The translations under genes were made by a program, and so were the position numbers. Source: Macrostomum hystrix (taxonomy: Eukaryota > Platyhelminthes > Macrostomidae). From it: a stretch of 64,000 nucleotides of DNA. Below are positions 38,701 through 49,280 of the stretch, one piece after another. The notes below the pieces were generated by a model. It was not told where the DNA came from, made no database searches, and was given only the letters and a program-made list of their open reading frames with translations. The first letter of the stretch is position 1, and each line of letters starts with the position of its first letter. The stretch spans positions 22,931,501 to 22,995,500 of the forward strand of contig CATNEN010000001.1 of NCBI GenBank assembly GCA_950097015.1. Reading direction: 5' to 3'.

Positions 38701-41700
38701 CTGTTCTCAGATCAAAGGCTCGTATAAATCACTATATTGTTCTGTTGCCTCGAGCGTCAGTTGTATTTTTCTGTCATCTCCCGCCATTAAGTAGCTTAAT
38801 GTGTATCCGGCAGTAAGGAGGTTACAATTTAGGAGTGTTCTATTAATTTAAATAATTTTGTTAATTCGAACGGGCTGTGGTTATTCCTATTTCAACTAGG
38901 CTCTCATAAATAAGAAGTAGACCTAGTTTTCAACTTAATTTGACAGCTAGCTACTGCACCATCTGTCCTCATAGCAGTACAGCAGTTAATGCTGAGCCTG
39001 TTATGCATTTCTGATGAAAGCACCGAATTCAGTATTGACTTCGTCAAATAAGAAAAACACATTTTAATATTGCGCCAACAATTCAATGCATTCAGGAATA
39101 AATTTTTGGTTTTATGATGGTCCAGTATCTAGAATGTTTTATATCGAGCCAAACACTATTCTGTAAGATCTGAATAGTTTGCCCCTCATTAGGTCTCGCT
39201 TTCGTTGGCTAACTTATGGTTTCCTAGTCAAAACGACTCAGCGTCACGCGCACTCACTTGCAGAAATAGTTCGCTTCCTGTGGGCCCACCAGGCCAAGTG
39301 CTGGCCTCCACCTCTGGTGCCAAATGGCGGAGGCGAAGTCAGCGGCGGCCGCAGCGGAATGGCTCAGTTCGGTGAGTTGTCAGCTCTAGCAGCCTTTATT
39401 TGCTTATAAAACATTCAATGTTGGTCTGAACTTTGACCGTGATCCGTCGATGGAAGCACTCGAGGAAGTGTTTTTGAAAGTTGCCCTTTTCTTAACAGTC
39501 TATTTTCAGCGCGGGTGAATTTCAGTTACCCATGCACTGCCTACTTCCCAGTAGCTCGCAAACGGAATGAACAATTTCGGTGAAAGTCCACCATATGAAT
39601 CGTAAGTTTCCGCCCTTTACAAGAATGCCGATGTCTTTATTATTCTCAAGTTTTTTCATCGGTTAAAGCGGAAAATTTTAGCCCGTGTTCTGGATTTTCA
39701 TGGCTAAGGGTTGAATATTTTGGGAGCTACATAAAAATTTGGGGATTTTAAATACCCCTTTGTCTTTCTACCGTTAACAGGCCACCCCATCTTCAACCGG
39801 CCAACGCCACAAAAAGTGTCTCAAACAAGAGTTAGGCAAAACTCGGGCGAACCTGCTGGTGCAATTAGAACTCTCGGAGCTTCTGACAACGGCCTCGGAG
39901 GCGACCAAGAAAACTTTGGCGCAGGTCTTGACGAGACTGACGGCGCTGTATTGTCAGTTCCAGCTGAAGAGGACGAGCTGGACCTCCTCTCTATGGCCGG
40001 AACCAGCCCCATGATCATCGCTGGAGTGTCATCTCTAACGGTGCCGTCCCTACTCGCTCCGACTCCTGTGCCTTCGCCGTTGCTGGGCGCTTCATCTTCA
40101 ATAGGCTGCCTTTCTCCTTCGCCAACCTACGATGACGGCGCCTCATCAGCCGCAGGGGGTGGAGGTTGCGGTGGCGGTCTGGGCGAAGTAAAACTGGCCT
40201 TGGACTTTAATTTTAAGTCTGCAGTATTTCTGGTGCACGTCATCGAATGTCGCGGGCTGCCAATCGGTGACGCCAAACGGCATCGAACTGACTGGTAAGC
40301 AGAGGGTGCAGACCTGACTGAGAACAAGATAATGGACAAGACAATTGCTGGGTCCGCTCAGGCGGGGACAGTCTCGCATCCGGAGATACCTGTACTGGAT
40401 TTTTGGGACGCCACAATGCTTGACACCGACCTAGGGGGGGACTAACAGACCATCTGAAGCGTTTTTGTTGTTTCTGAATGATTTAGGGATATATTATGAG
40501 TAATCAATGATCAGAAGATCAGTGATTGTTCCATAGTACTGGGACTGGAGTGATGACACATTCGCATCTCAAATATTTCAGCTATGTGAAGACCTGCCTG
40601 CTGCCGGACCAGACTCACAAAGCGAAACGGCGCACCAAAGTCAAGAAGAACACACAGGCGCCGATTTTCGACGAGAAACTAAAGGTGAGTGAGCAATCTG
40701 ATCGGGGAGTATTTTATGATGGAACTTGACTCTGACTCCTTATCAGATCTTTTTCGTTTTAACTTGATGTGCTTACTCAATGCTGAGGTAAAACTGATGC
40801 AAGCCGGTAAAATGTTTGACCGATCGGAGCTGCGCATCGATACGAGAAAAAAAAAGATTTCACTGCAAGTGGCTGTCTGTTTGTTTTAAAATCCAGGACA
40901 GTTTTCAGTTTGACCGAAAAAAGCCATTGAGGGTGCTAAATTAGCAGATGGTTGCATAGCAGAGCGGAAAACAAGCTTGTGTACAGAGCATCTACAGAGC
41001 AGCGAAAACAGCCCATCAATAGAGAAGATGCAAGTCGCTCCTTAAATTAAGCACATCTTTAAGCATTAGGTTCTTTGCCTGGCAACTGCAGGTGCAGTCC
41101 AGTCTTGTAATTTAGTCAGAAAGGCAGACTTGTCTCGGCTTGCCTTCACCTTTTCAAGCATAACTCATCGGGGGAGAATTCTAGGTGTGTTATCTCGGAC
41201 TCAGTTGTGTCTCATCCCTGAGCAGAGGTCATATTCCGGCCTGCACCGAGCTGGCATTGCACCGCTGTCTCCGTTTCTAGGAAATTGTAGGCAAAGCAAA
41301 TCTCCTAGTTTATAGTTGACCACTTTCTGTCACTAAGCAAACACCAGTTTGCAGGTAAGGTCTATTTGGCTACGATAGTAGATTCCTAGGATATCTGCAG
41401 AACTCGTATGTTTTGAGCATGCTGGTTGTAGCCTAGTGGTTTGATTACCGACTCTACTGGAACAAACGCTTAACTCTGAATTTCTTCAGTACACCCAGCT
41501 GTTAAATTGGTACCAGCATCAGCAGGGGTAATTTAGGGTGTCTTTTGGTCCACCTAGTCCATGGACTGGACAGCCGTACTCTACCTTCAACTGAACTCAA
41601 TATCTGCGGCTGTACTGTCGGCTGCAAATGTGGCCAATAGGGGCAGGTGTAATCAATTATTACTTTTCATCTTGAGTTCTGTGTGATGCTTCTGTAAACA

Positions 41701-44700
41701 GCTTTTGTGTTCCATTTCAGTTAGACTTTCCAGGGTCAGGCAGAAGTCGATGAGGATAAGAATAGTCTTTCTTAATGCAGCTCCTGAAGCCTTGGACTAG
41801 ATCCTCTAAGCCGGGGATGCGTAGAGCTAAGACGCCTCAAAAGCGGCCTGCAGCCACGAGCTCAAACAACCGAAGCCTCACCCGCGGGCTTAGCCAGGCA
41901 TGGAAGGCAAAGTGTTTCGCTCTCAGCTCTGTGACCCCGCGGAAAGAATTATGCGCATCCGCCTGTTTCTGTCTGATGATTCGCCTCGCTCATCTGCTGT
42001 GGAGGCGCCGCGCATCTGAAATTGCCAGCGCGGGAGTTTTGAATGTTATCCCATGGGAAGCATTGCGCCAGAGGGAGAGGCGCCTCGAGAGGAGAGCGGG
42101 ATGCGGGAGATAACTTTTTCTCCCCTGTAATCTTCCCATCTCAGCTAGTCCGCGCGTTCGCGCCAGCCACTTCAGCCTGTTGGTTCTTCTCCACCGCGAG
42201 ATCTCAATCGCCAGGCTCTTTGGTTTGTGTCGGAAATTTCCGACTCTCAGCATTTCTGCCGGAATGCAAATATCGGGGCCGGAGGGTCTCCAAGGAATGA
42301 GACTCCGGGCGGGTCTGGCTTTCTCGTTTTCTCTCTAAAGTGCAGTTCGGTGGTCTGGCGTCCGCATTTGTGAGCGAAAAGTGGGGCGCATTCTGTGGAC
42401 GCTTGCTCCCGATCTCGTCTGCTGCAAGCGAAGGGTAAACTAATAGGTTTGCGGCGTCCGTTCTCAAGCGACCCATTTGAGTTCCCCCACCGCTGATCAC
42501 ATCAGACGGGATTCCCCGCGGGCGTTAGCGTGCAAAACGTACTAAAACTGTTTGCATAAGTTAATGCCTGGGATCGAATAACTTGCGTTTCTTCCTCCCA
42601 GATGTTCATGTGGAATCGGAGCAATAAAATCCATTACTACCATCTGTGCTTCGTATATTACGACTGCTCATCGTTATTCTCCGTCATGATATTTTTATAA
42701 AAATTCAGCTTAATAAAAAATACTCGCTATTATCCTTCGTGACATGCAAAGGTTTTCTTTGAAGGCATAAAAGTACACTCGCTTTTTTTTACTATTTTGT
42801 GGTTAATTATGCCCTAGAACAGAAATCGGTGATATTATGTTTAAGAAAAATGTTTTCGCTCCACCTTTGGCAGTACACAATCTCTCTCTCGGACCTCGAG
42901 ACGCGCAAGCTGCACGTGTCAGCGTGGCACAGCACGGACCTGTTGCAGTCGGATGTGCTTCTGGGCGAGCTGGAGCTGCCGATGAGTATGACAACGCTGC
43001 AGTGCAAGGACGCACGCTGGCACTGCCTGCATCGCTCAATGCCATCGCTGGAGCTGCAGCTGGCGCACAGCAAGTACGTCGGCGAAGTGACGCTCTCGTT
43101 AAAGTATGTCACCGCGGACAATGTCAACATCACCGACATCAGCCAGGTCGTCAGCTGCGGGGAACTGCGCATCTGGGTCAAGGAGGCCAGGCACCTACCG
43201 TCAACCAGGATGGGATCACAGCCCGCCGATCCCTATGTGAAGCTGTGAGCTCCGCAGCAGCTTTGGAATGTTAAATCGAAATTATTCTTTGAGATAATCA
43301 TTAAGACTTCTTTAACAGAAAAATTTATTTGCTCTAGCTGTCTTCTGCCGGATCGGTCTTCGAAGGGAAAGCGCAAGACACCGCCGGTTCAGAAGTCCTG
43401 CAGCCCCGTATGGAACCTGGTGCTGAAGTTTGAGAACGTGTCCGTGAAGGAGCTTCGCAATCGCGCCCTGGAACTGACCATCTGGGACCACTACAGACTG
43501 ATGCCTGGAAAGAAGGTCTTCCTTGGAGGAATTCTGCTGCATGCCGACTCACACAGTGAGTTCAGATATTTTGGGTCGCAGTGCATACCAAAGGTGATAA
43601 CGCAAGCTGCTGTAGCAATGTACAGAAATATGCACCACACCCAGCTAGAACTTTGCTGTTCTGCCCCATGTGCCCTGAGCATATTAATATCTTATCTAAA
43701 ATGGTGGACTAAGTCCAATGTTCCCTGCAAATATGGTTGCACATACTCAGAAATGCAGTACTTTAGTGGGAAAAATATCACTTATGTTAAATGCATTTAC
43801 AGGAATAGTGCATAGCACATACGTTAAAATAATATTGTATATTCTGATTGACCAAAATGGCTTCACATAGAGCCAAAAAAGAACCGTCCATTCAGACACC
43901 GGATAAAAATACGACTAGCGACAATCATGAACGTGGAGAGTTGCAAAACTTCGCGAATGTCGAGTCGGTCTACGAATATCTCGGCGGAGCAGGTCGCTAC
44001 AACGTCACTGTGTTGATCCTGATGATGCTCTGCAAAGCATTTCCCGGCATGATCACGCTGTCACCGAATTTCACCGCGGCGCCAATGCAGTTCAACTGCA
44101 GCAGCTCTGAAGCGGTGAGCTCGCCGACCGTTCAAGGCAATGAGAGTTGCACTTTGGAAACTGGAGGCGCCCAGCAGTGCTGGCTGGTGTACAACTGCTC
44201 AGCAGCCGACTCAGCTCGAGATCACCAAATCCGATATCCCTGTACTGAGTTCAGCTTCCACAGTGACATTTTCCAGTCCACTTCGATTTCGAAATTCAAT
44301 CTAGTGTGTGATCGGTCTTGGATGGCCCACTTGGCCACTACATTCTACTTCGTGGGATTTCTAATCGGTTGCTCATTGTACGGTGCTCTGGCGGACAGGT
44401 TCGGCCGACTCAAGATCATAATAATCTGCGCAGTGAACCTGTCTCTATGCACGGTAGCTGCCTCATTAGCTCCCTACCTGTGGCTTTACTGGACCCTGCA
44501 ACTACTGGCCGGAGTAGGCAACGGCGGTCTGCTCACCTGTCTGTACACCTACGCGCTAGAGAACACAGACACCAAGCACAGAGCAGTGTGGGGCTTCCTT
44601 GTGCACAACGGCTGGACTCTCGGCCTCCTGGTCTTCACGCTCATGGCTTATTTCGAGCGAGACTACCAGCGACTGATGCTGTACGCCGGACTGTCAGTCC

Positions 44701-47646
44701 TGCTCCTGCTGCTCGTGGTGCCATTTCTCAGCGAATCGCCGCGATGGCTTATCTCCACGGGCAGATTCGAGCAGGCCGATGAAGTGCTGCGTCGCATCAG
44801 CCGCATCAATGGCCGGCCATTGGGTGACGAATTCTCCAGCCGAGCAGTTTCTGCGTCAGAGAAGCCCTTGGGGGAGTCATCGGAACAAAAAATTGTGCGA
44901 GTGTGGGAGCTGTTCAGTCACCTGGGAACTCTCCGGCTGACCCTGACCGTGTGGTCGATCTTTTTTGGCGTGTCGATGGCATATTTCGGCTTGTCCCTCA
45001 GTGTTGATAGCCTCGGCAGTGACATATTTATCAACCAAGTCATTCTGGCGGCCGTAGAGCCGGTCTCCCGTCTGTTCTGCCTGCTTCTCAGCTTCCGCCT
45101 TGGTCGTCGACCGTCCATCGGGTTGTCCTTCGTCTTGGCCGCGCTGTCTCTGGCTGCCACCGGCCTCCTGCTGCTTTGGCCGCACCTTGAAACCTGGCGA
45201 GTGGTGGCCGCCATGATTGGCAAGTTCTGGATCACCATGGCTTTCGACTTGGCCTGGCTCTACGCAGCCGAGGTCTTCCCTACCGTAGTCCGGAGTGTCG
45301 GCGTTGGCAGCAGCTCCACCCTGGCTAGAGCCGGCGCGCTGCTCAGCACTCTGGTGCAAGGCCTGTCCTCGGTGTGGCCTCCGCTGCCATTCCTGGTGTT
45401 CGCCGCAGGACCGCTGGCGGCGGCATCGCTCACCTTCATGTGCTGCCTGCCGGAGACGCGCGGCCAACGCCTGCCTGACAGCCTGGAGGAGGGCGACAGG
45501 TTTGCCAGGGGTCGCCTGCGGGCTGGCTCGGAGTCGTCTGATCGGCAACACCTCGGAGCGAGCAGTGATGCGCCTGGTGACCGGCAGGAGTGGTAGAAGG
45601 ATGCTGCACCTCAGGAATAGCTGGGATAATTCGAAATACTCGTAAAATCTGCCTCAATTTGGTTTCCTAAAATTTGGCTAATCAAAGTCTATTACTTTTA
45701 AAAGCGAAAAAATATTATCACGAATTGTACTGCGAGTTATTCTTTTGTTTTAATTAGCATTTTTATTTCCTACAGCAGTAGAAAGACAACGCTTATCTTG
45801 TCCCTGGGGAAACACAACGGGATTTCAAATACCAACGCCAACCTCACGACAGCTCCATCCTTAGAGTCTCCCTTTACGATGAACTAGCTTTCAAAGCCTC
45901 CGACGTCACCATCGTCGAGATAGTCAGCGATTCTTGTCGAAGACCCTAGGGACAAGGACAATTAACATAACTCGGTATAATCCTCGATGGCGAATCCATA
46001 TTGGTTCAATAATAACAAACTAACATTGTAAATAATACAATATGATCAACGATAATAGCCGACATACAGTAGGTACATTGATGGAATTTTATGAGCAGAG
46101 CACAACACACAATTAAGAATATGTGGGCATTTGAGATACCCAGCGTGATATTTTTACTGCTAAGACTCTATTATACTCGAGAATATTAAAATGAAATATA
46201 TAATAATATTATTTGAAGATTCTCTCTCACTGAAAAACAGGTATTATGTTATTTTGTGACATTGCTGTGATACTAATAGTCCGGTGAGAGTGAACCCCCA
46301 AGGTACAGACTGAGGGAGGAAAATTTCACAACACGGAAGCTCAATGAACAATGAACTGAATTTCAAGCGATCAGGCAGACAGAAGACTTAAACTGACTGT
46401 TTCCTCAAATAATTTCCATGCGAGATTAAGAGCCCTCGACAAAAACTCTTGCTGTTTCTCATCTTTCTACTATCAGTAGATATAAGGGGCGAGGGGGGTC
46501 AGCGGCTAACGTCGCTGCCTCGCACTCCAAAGGACGCTAGTTCGATTCACCCTTCAGGTCACGATTAATTTCGGTACTTGTTGGGGGGGTTTGGACAGTA
46601 GCGACCGGCGGAGGTGCACCTTATTTCGTGCAATCAAAGCTTGAAAAATAGCTTCGCTCCTTCCTTTCTGTGTGCCTGTTCTGCGTTGTGTGAGTTGTGT
46701 GCGTTGGCGCTGGGGCGTTAGACCTTGCGGGGGGTGGCTGGGGGGCAGGTGTACACCGCCGCGCGCTCATCTGGATTTCCGTCAGCGCGATTGGATAAAG
46801 TGTACACTCGTCACCCGCCCCCCCCTGAGGACTGATTTCTATCAGCCTTCCACCCCGGCTTGGTCTGCTCTGTGCGTGTGCGGGCCTGGGGTGAGAGGCA
46901 CTCCGGCTGCCGCCCCCTTCCCCGCTTGGCTTGCTACTGTGTGTGTGAGGTGCCTGCTCAGGGGAGGCGGCGCGATGGGCGGCTCTCGCCTAGTTCGCCG
47001 GCCTGGGGGCATGCCGTTCCTGTGTTTGTGCGTCAAGTGCCCCAGGCCCCCCTGCAAAGTAAGTAAGTAAGTAATCAGTAGATATATAACAGTATAAAGC
47101 TGTGGTGACTGGCCGAGAAATGACGCGATCGGGATCACCATTAGCGATTTCGCTGTCAAGGCCACATTCATTTGGGGCGCAGCAGTGGAGAGAAGGCTCG
47201 GTGGCTGATCGCTGCACCCAAAATAAATGTGGCCTCGCATGGAATCGATCTCAGGGATGCGAGTGGCAAACGCGTTAACTTCTCTGCCAGTCACCCCACA
47301 AAGTGAGTTGAGTTCTCACCTAGTATTGGAGCTCATAGTTAAATTCACAGTCGGCGAGTTTTTTGTGCAGCGTTGTTTCTTGCCTGTCGAAAAATAAATC
47401 AAAATCATTCGAAACGTGCGTGCATTGATTGAAGTGAATGCAACCATTTCAGACTGTGCAGCCGCAGCCGCAGACACCGTCAATACCAGTCCGATGGATC
47501 GTCGATCGCCTTCGCCGAAATCTCCAGCCCGCTTAGCCGATGAGGTGCGAATGTGGCGCACGGTGCTGGAGCGGCACAATGTCTGGGTTGACGGCAACCT
47601 GCTGTTGCGCCCAGCCATACCAAGACACCGCCTGAATACTGAATGA
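32704..47646 (+). CDS. Synaptotagmin-like protein (Slp/SYTL, bitesize-type), tandem C2
   Basis: Exons: 32704-32858, 33027-33158, 36476-36636, 37724-38134, 39264-39371, 39781-40294, 40582-40684, 42874-43244, 43338-43555, 47453-47646; the sum is 2367 nt, encoding 788 aa, all phases matching. The N-terminus is charged and helical (RRLEKEKLRSKLLKARIAQI), perhaps a reduced Slp homology (Rab-binding) region. A disordered linker with polyQ follows. C2A starts at about 456 (GEVKLALDFNF...CYVKTCLLPD; TRKLHVSAWHSTD), C2B at about 610 (GELRIWVKEARHLP...DPYVKLCLLPD; ALELTIWDHYRL). The last exon gives ADEVRMWRTVLERHNVWVDG, the closing helix typical of Slp4/granuphilin. Some Ca2+-ligand Asp positions are replaced (His in AWHSTD, DHYR), so Ca2+-independent lipid binding is possible. 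Family role: Rab27-type effector in vesicle docking. The N-terminal exons are less certain than the C2 exons. Confidence 0.85.
34028..34222 (+). repeat. Full-length SINE-A, plus orientation
   Basis: tRNA-like head (gctcgtagtcatgcggtcgagc; B-box gggagttcgaatc), middle tttcagttcacacagctgta and ggtatcggcatttgctgggg, terminal block cagtccacggactgaacggctgtacac. About 195 bp. Confidence 0.8.
35524..35720 (-). repeat. Full-length SINE-A, minus orientation
   Basis: Left edge carries the terminal block tgtacagattttcagtccgtggac. The right end on the minus strand has the tRNA-like head (ggacattgcctagctattagag, tcatgggatcgaaagc). More diverged than the 4831 copy. Confidence 0.72.
37112..37684 (+). repeat. 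28-bp minisatellite, about 20 copies
   Basis: Unit catcggatcattcagtttat plus cagtctgt. Two linked variants: catcgg/cattgg, and tcagtctg/tcaacctg. It lies in the Slp intron immediately 5' of the exon at 37724. Because 28 is not a multiple of 3 and the unit lacks stops, all three forward frames are open; these frames are not genes. Confidence 0.97.
37708..38134 (+). CDS. Slp linker exon with two possible acceptors
   Basis: Two candidate acceptors: ctcttag at 37707 and aatcaag at 37723. Only the second keeps frame with the preceding exon (phase 1) and also leads to the phase-1 donor ACACCAG|gtgagg that fits the next exon. The frame reads PTGSLTAVTETPEELSQEHQ and continues acidic (SEYSECGEFDATDDEERP). 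Use of 37707 would shift the frame and terminate at 37916. Confidence 0.6.
38135..39263 (+). other. Slp intron 4
   Basis: Intron between the linker exons at 37724 and 39264. It contains the SINE-A copy at 38316-38482; the remainder is AT-rich with nothing recognisable. Confidence 0.6.
38316..38482 (+). repeat. SINE-A, head and middle
   Basis: tRNA-like head ggttgtagcctagtcgctag, acattcggactcctgacttc, B-box-like ggtggttcgatttcc, then gcttcagttcactcagctg. The terminal block is lost after ttggtttgggtag. In the Slp intron 38135-39263. Confidence 0.75.
39515..39772 (+). mobile_element. Tc1/mariner-like transposon fragment abutting a Slp exon
   Basis: Matches the duplicated elements at 56005-56580: cactgcctacttcccagtagctc, gaaagtccaccatatg, tgccgatgtctttattattct, ttttagcccgtgttctgga, ttttcatgg, and the end-like aaatacccctttgtctttct. 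The end-like sequence lies 10 nt before the acceptor of the C2A exon (ccgttaacag|G at 39780) and provides its pyrimidine tract. Confidence 0.75.
40685..42873 (+). other. Slp intron within C2A
   Basis: 2.2-kb intron splitting C2A. Contains a SINE-A copy at 41421-41583. ORFs at 41775-42500 on both strands lack protein-family signs. Confidence 0.6.
41421..41583 (+). repeat. SINE-A with short head deletion
   Basis: Head gctggttgtagcctagtgg, then a deletion through the B box, middle tttcttcagtacacccagctg, ttggtaccagcatcagcagg, terminal block agtccatggactggacagccgtac. Confidence 0.75.
43857..45596 (+). CDS. SLC22-type organic cation/anion transporter, intronless, nested in a Slp intron
   Basis: One uninterrupted frame of 579 codons; the start is taken as the first ATG in good context (accaaaATGG). 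MFS layout: cytosolic N-terminus, TM1 (VTVLILMMLCKAFPGM), large Cys-rich extracellular loop with N-glycosylation sites (about 55-140), then FNLVCDRSWMAHLATTFYFV, MFS motif GALADRFGRLK, SESPRWLIS after TM6, and six further TMs ending CCLPETRGQRLPD. SLC22 proteins move organic ions or carnitine-like solutes across the plasma membrane; the substrate is unknown here. Same strand as the host Slp gene. The paralogue at 62267 has an intron just before the FNLVC-equivalent segment that this copy lacks, compatible with intron loss or a retrocopy, but the frame is intact. Confidence 0.9.
   Translation: MASHRAKKEPSIQTPDKNTTSDNHERGELQNFANVESVYEYLGGAGRYNVTVLILMMLCKAFPGMITLSPNFTAAPMQFNCSSSEAVSSPTVQGNESCTLETGGAQQCWLVYNCSAADSARDHQIRYPCTEFSFHSDIFQSTSISKFNLVCDRSWMAHLATTFYFVGFLIGCSLYGALADRFGRLKIIIICAVNLSLCTVAASLAPYLWLYWTLQLLAGVGNGGLLTCLYTYALENTDTKHRAVWGFLVHNGWTLGLLVFTLMAYFERDYQRLMLYAGLSVLLLLLVVPFLSESPRWLISTGRFEQADEVLRRISRINGRPLGDEFSSRAVSASEKPLGESSEQKIVRVWELFSHLGTLRLTLTVWSIFFGVSMAYFGLSLSVDSLGSDIFINQVILAAVEPVSRLFCLLLSFRLGRRPSIGLSFVLAALSLAATGLLLLWPHLETWRVVAAMIGKFWITMAFDLAWLYAAEVFPTVVRSVGVGSSSTLARAGALLSTLVQGLSSVWPPLPFLVFAAGPLAAASLTFMCCLPETRGQRLPDSLEEGDRFARGRLRAGSESSDRQHLGASSDAPGDRQEW
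45770..46190 (+). mobile_element. Tc1/mariner-like transposon remnant, 3' coding part and end
   Basis: Shares tttacgatgaactagctttcaaag, gattcttgtcgaagaccct, gacaaggacaattaacat, atggcgaatccatattggtt, and aatagccgacata with the copies at 56090-56290 and 61660-61860. The frame is broken by stops. Lies downstream of the nested transporter inside the Slp intron. Confidence 0.72.
46483..47075 (+). repeat. SINE-C: tRNA-headed GC-rich repeat with (AAGT)n tail
   Basis: Starts with a tRNA-like head: gtcagcggctaacgtcgctg, cctcgcactccaaaggacgc, B-box tagttcgattcaccc. Continues GC-rich for about 500 bp and ends in aaagtaagtaagtaagtaa. Head plus short-repeat tail is the signature of a tRNA-derived retroposon. 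Only one copy is in the window, so the borders are approximate. Confidence 0.6.
47100..47300. repeat. Two SINE-B pieces in inverted arrangement
   Basis: 47150-47205 has plus-oriented SINE-B sequence (aaggccacattcatttgggg, gagagaaggctcggtgg). 47210-47295 has minus-oriented sequence (cccaaaataaatgtggcctc, cgcgttaacttctctgcc). The two halves can pair as a hairpin. In the last Slp intron, 150 nt before the final exon. Confidence 0.7.
47453..47646 (+). CDS. Last Slp exon, C-terminal helix of C2B
   Basis: Acceptor accatttcag|ACTGTG joins CAC A|AC TGT in phase with the exon ending at 43555, 3.9 kb upstream. Encoded: DEVRMWRTVLERHNVWVDGN, the tryptophan-containing end segment of Slp C2B domains. This exon shows that the transporter gene at 43857-45596 is inside a Slp intron. 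Confidence 0.8.
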
Positions 47647-47799
47647 CACTGCTCAAACACTGTAGGATTTTCCGGTCTTATTTGATACCCGTATTTTAGT
47701 TCAAATTTGGAAATGTGAATTCGCGTAGTTTGCGCCCCTGATGGCCAACTACCACGTGACGAAAATTAGGCAGATGTACACAGCGGTGTGAGTACGTAC

Positions 47800-48130
47800 A
47801 CGGGGGTTAGTGGTACAGTGTTTAACGCTTTTGTCTCTCGCACCAAGGTCCCTGGGATCGATTCCGCTGCGAGGCCGCATTCATTTGGGGCGCAGCCGTG
47901 GAGAGAAGGCTTGGAGGTTTGTCGTGCAATTTACGCCCATGAGGGCTAAACTCCAAGGCACAGTGAGAGTGTACACTCCAGACGATGAGAAAGTCAGGGC
48001 AGATGTACACACCTGTGTGAGTGTGTGCCTGCGTACGGTATCTGTGTGCGTGTGTGCTCAGGAGTCAGAAAAATGAGAATGACCTCTCGCTGGCTGCGGG
48101 TCTAGTGTCACCAGATGATGTGTCATGGCC
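47800..48130 (+). repeat. Full-length SINE-B, plus orientation
   Basis: tRNA-like head gttagtggtacagtgtttaac (A box) and ccctgggatcgattccgctg (B box), body gaggccgcattcatttgggg, cgcagccgtggagagaaggc, tttacgcccatgagggctaa, cagacgatgagaaagtcagg, and 3' part ctgcgggtctagtgtcacca followed by gatgatgtgtcat. About 330 bp, followed by (att)n. Best reference copy for this family in the window. Confidence 0.82.
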
Positions 48131-49280
48131 CGCAGCCCTTTTGCAATTATTATTATTATTTTTAAGTATGTAAACACCTGTTAGAGTATGCACACATCTG
48201 TGTGAGATTTTCACTGTGAGAGCGCGTGCCTGAGTAACATAACCAAATGCTTGCGTATGTTCTCAGAGGCTAGCGAATAGGCATCCCAAACTGTCTGAGA
48301 AAGCAATTGTTTATTACATATGGATCAATATTTTGCTTTCATCCTACTCATAGTAAGCACACGCGCCTATTTTTAGACTATTTCAATCAAATCCACTTTG
48401 TACTGGTTTCCCGTTGTTAGTCCTTTGTTGCGAGGTAACCCGCCTTCTTGTTGCCAAAAACCCTGAAAGAGTCGCTGTTCAACTGCGCCCTCTTCGGCAA
48501 ACAATTTGGTGCACTTCCCTGTTAGTCAGAACGCCAGATTTTGTTTTGCTAAATTATCGGATCGTGTTAGTAAACTTGCTGCATTATTTCATTCGAAGTC
48601 TGTTGTAACGATCAAATACAGTATTCTGGTGAAATACAAGTGCTGCCTTTATCAGTGCTATTACTGTAAAGATTACAGTACTACTGTAAACAAGTACAAC
48701 CTTGAGGTGTTAATCAAAGCCATCTTTGTGCATCTTGACTAAGAAAATTAAGAGCAAAAAGCAGTCCATTAATCGAGCTTTTTCTGCAACACAGCGAATA
48801 GTCTATGGTCCATCTCGCCCTAATTTACCTATTTTTCTCTCATCCTAACACTGAAACTTAGTCTATGGCCAATCTCTGAAGAAACTTAAAAGCGGTACGC
48901 AATGAAAACGGGCTCCAGTAAGAGAGATTTTGCCAGAGACAAAGAGCCGAGTTTGAATTGAACGGGCTCTGTTGCTTTTGAAAGGGTGCTTGTTTTTATT
49001 GATTTTCTGTTAGCACTGACCATAGCTCAAAGTGTCTGAATTGAATTTCCGCTAGTTCTTTTAGAACTGGAATTTGATCAAAATTGAACGTGAAAAGGTT
49101 TAGTAGTAATAGACAATTTGGAGACTTGTCTCTGTTTAGAATTGTCAATGGGAATGCGTCAGTTGCTCGCTTGCGCGGTCAGACAAAAAGATTGCTCTTC
49201 AATAACACAGATTCTAACAGCCATTCACACACTTAATTTGCCTTCCAACTTGATAAAGTTCTTTGAATCAAGAAGGTTTG
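48131..49280. other. Intergenic region after the Slp gene
   Basis: No gene seen. Short ORFs at 48414-48742 have no recognisable domain. The string tagtctatggtccat near 48800 and tagtctatggccaat near 48860 echo sequence near 12602 but are too short to call. Confidence 0.5.

Noticed and set aside
46672-47070. 132-aa plus ORF and a minus partner
   Set aside because: Falls inside the SINE-C element and its AAGT tail.
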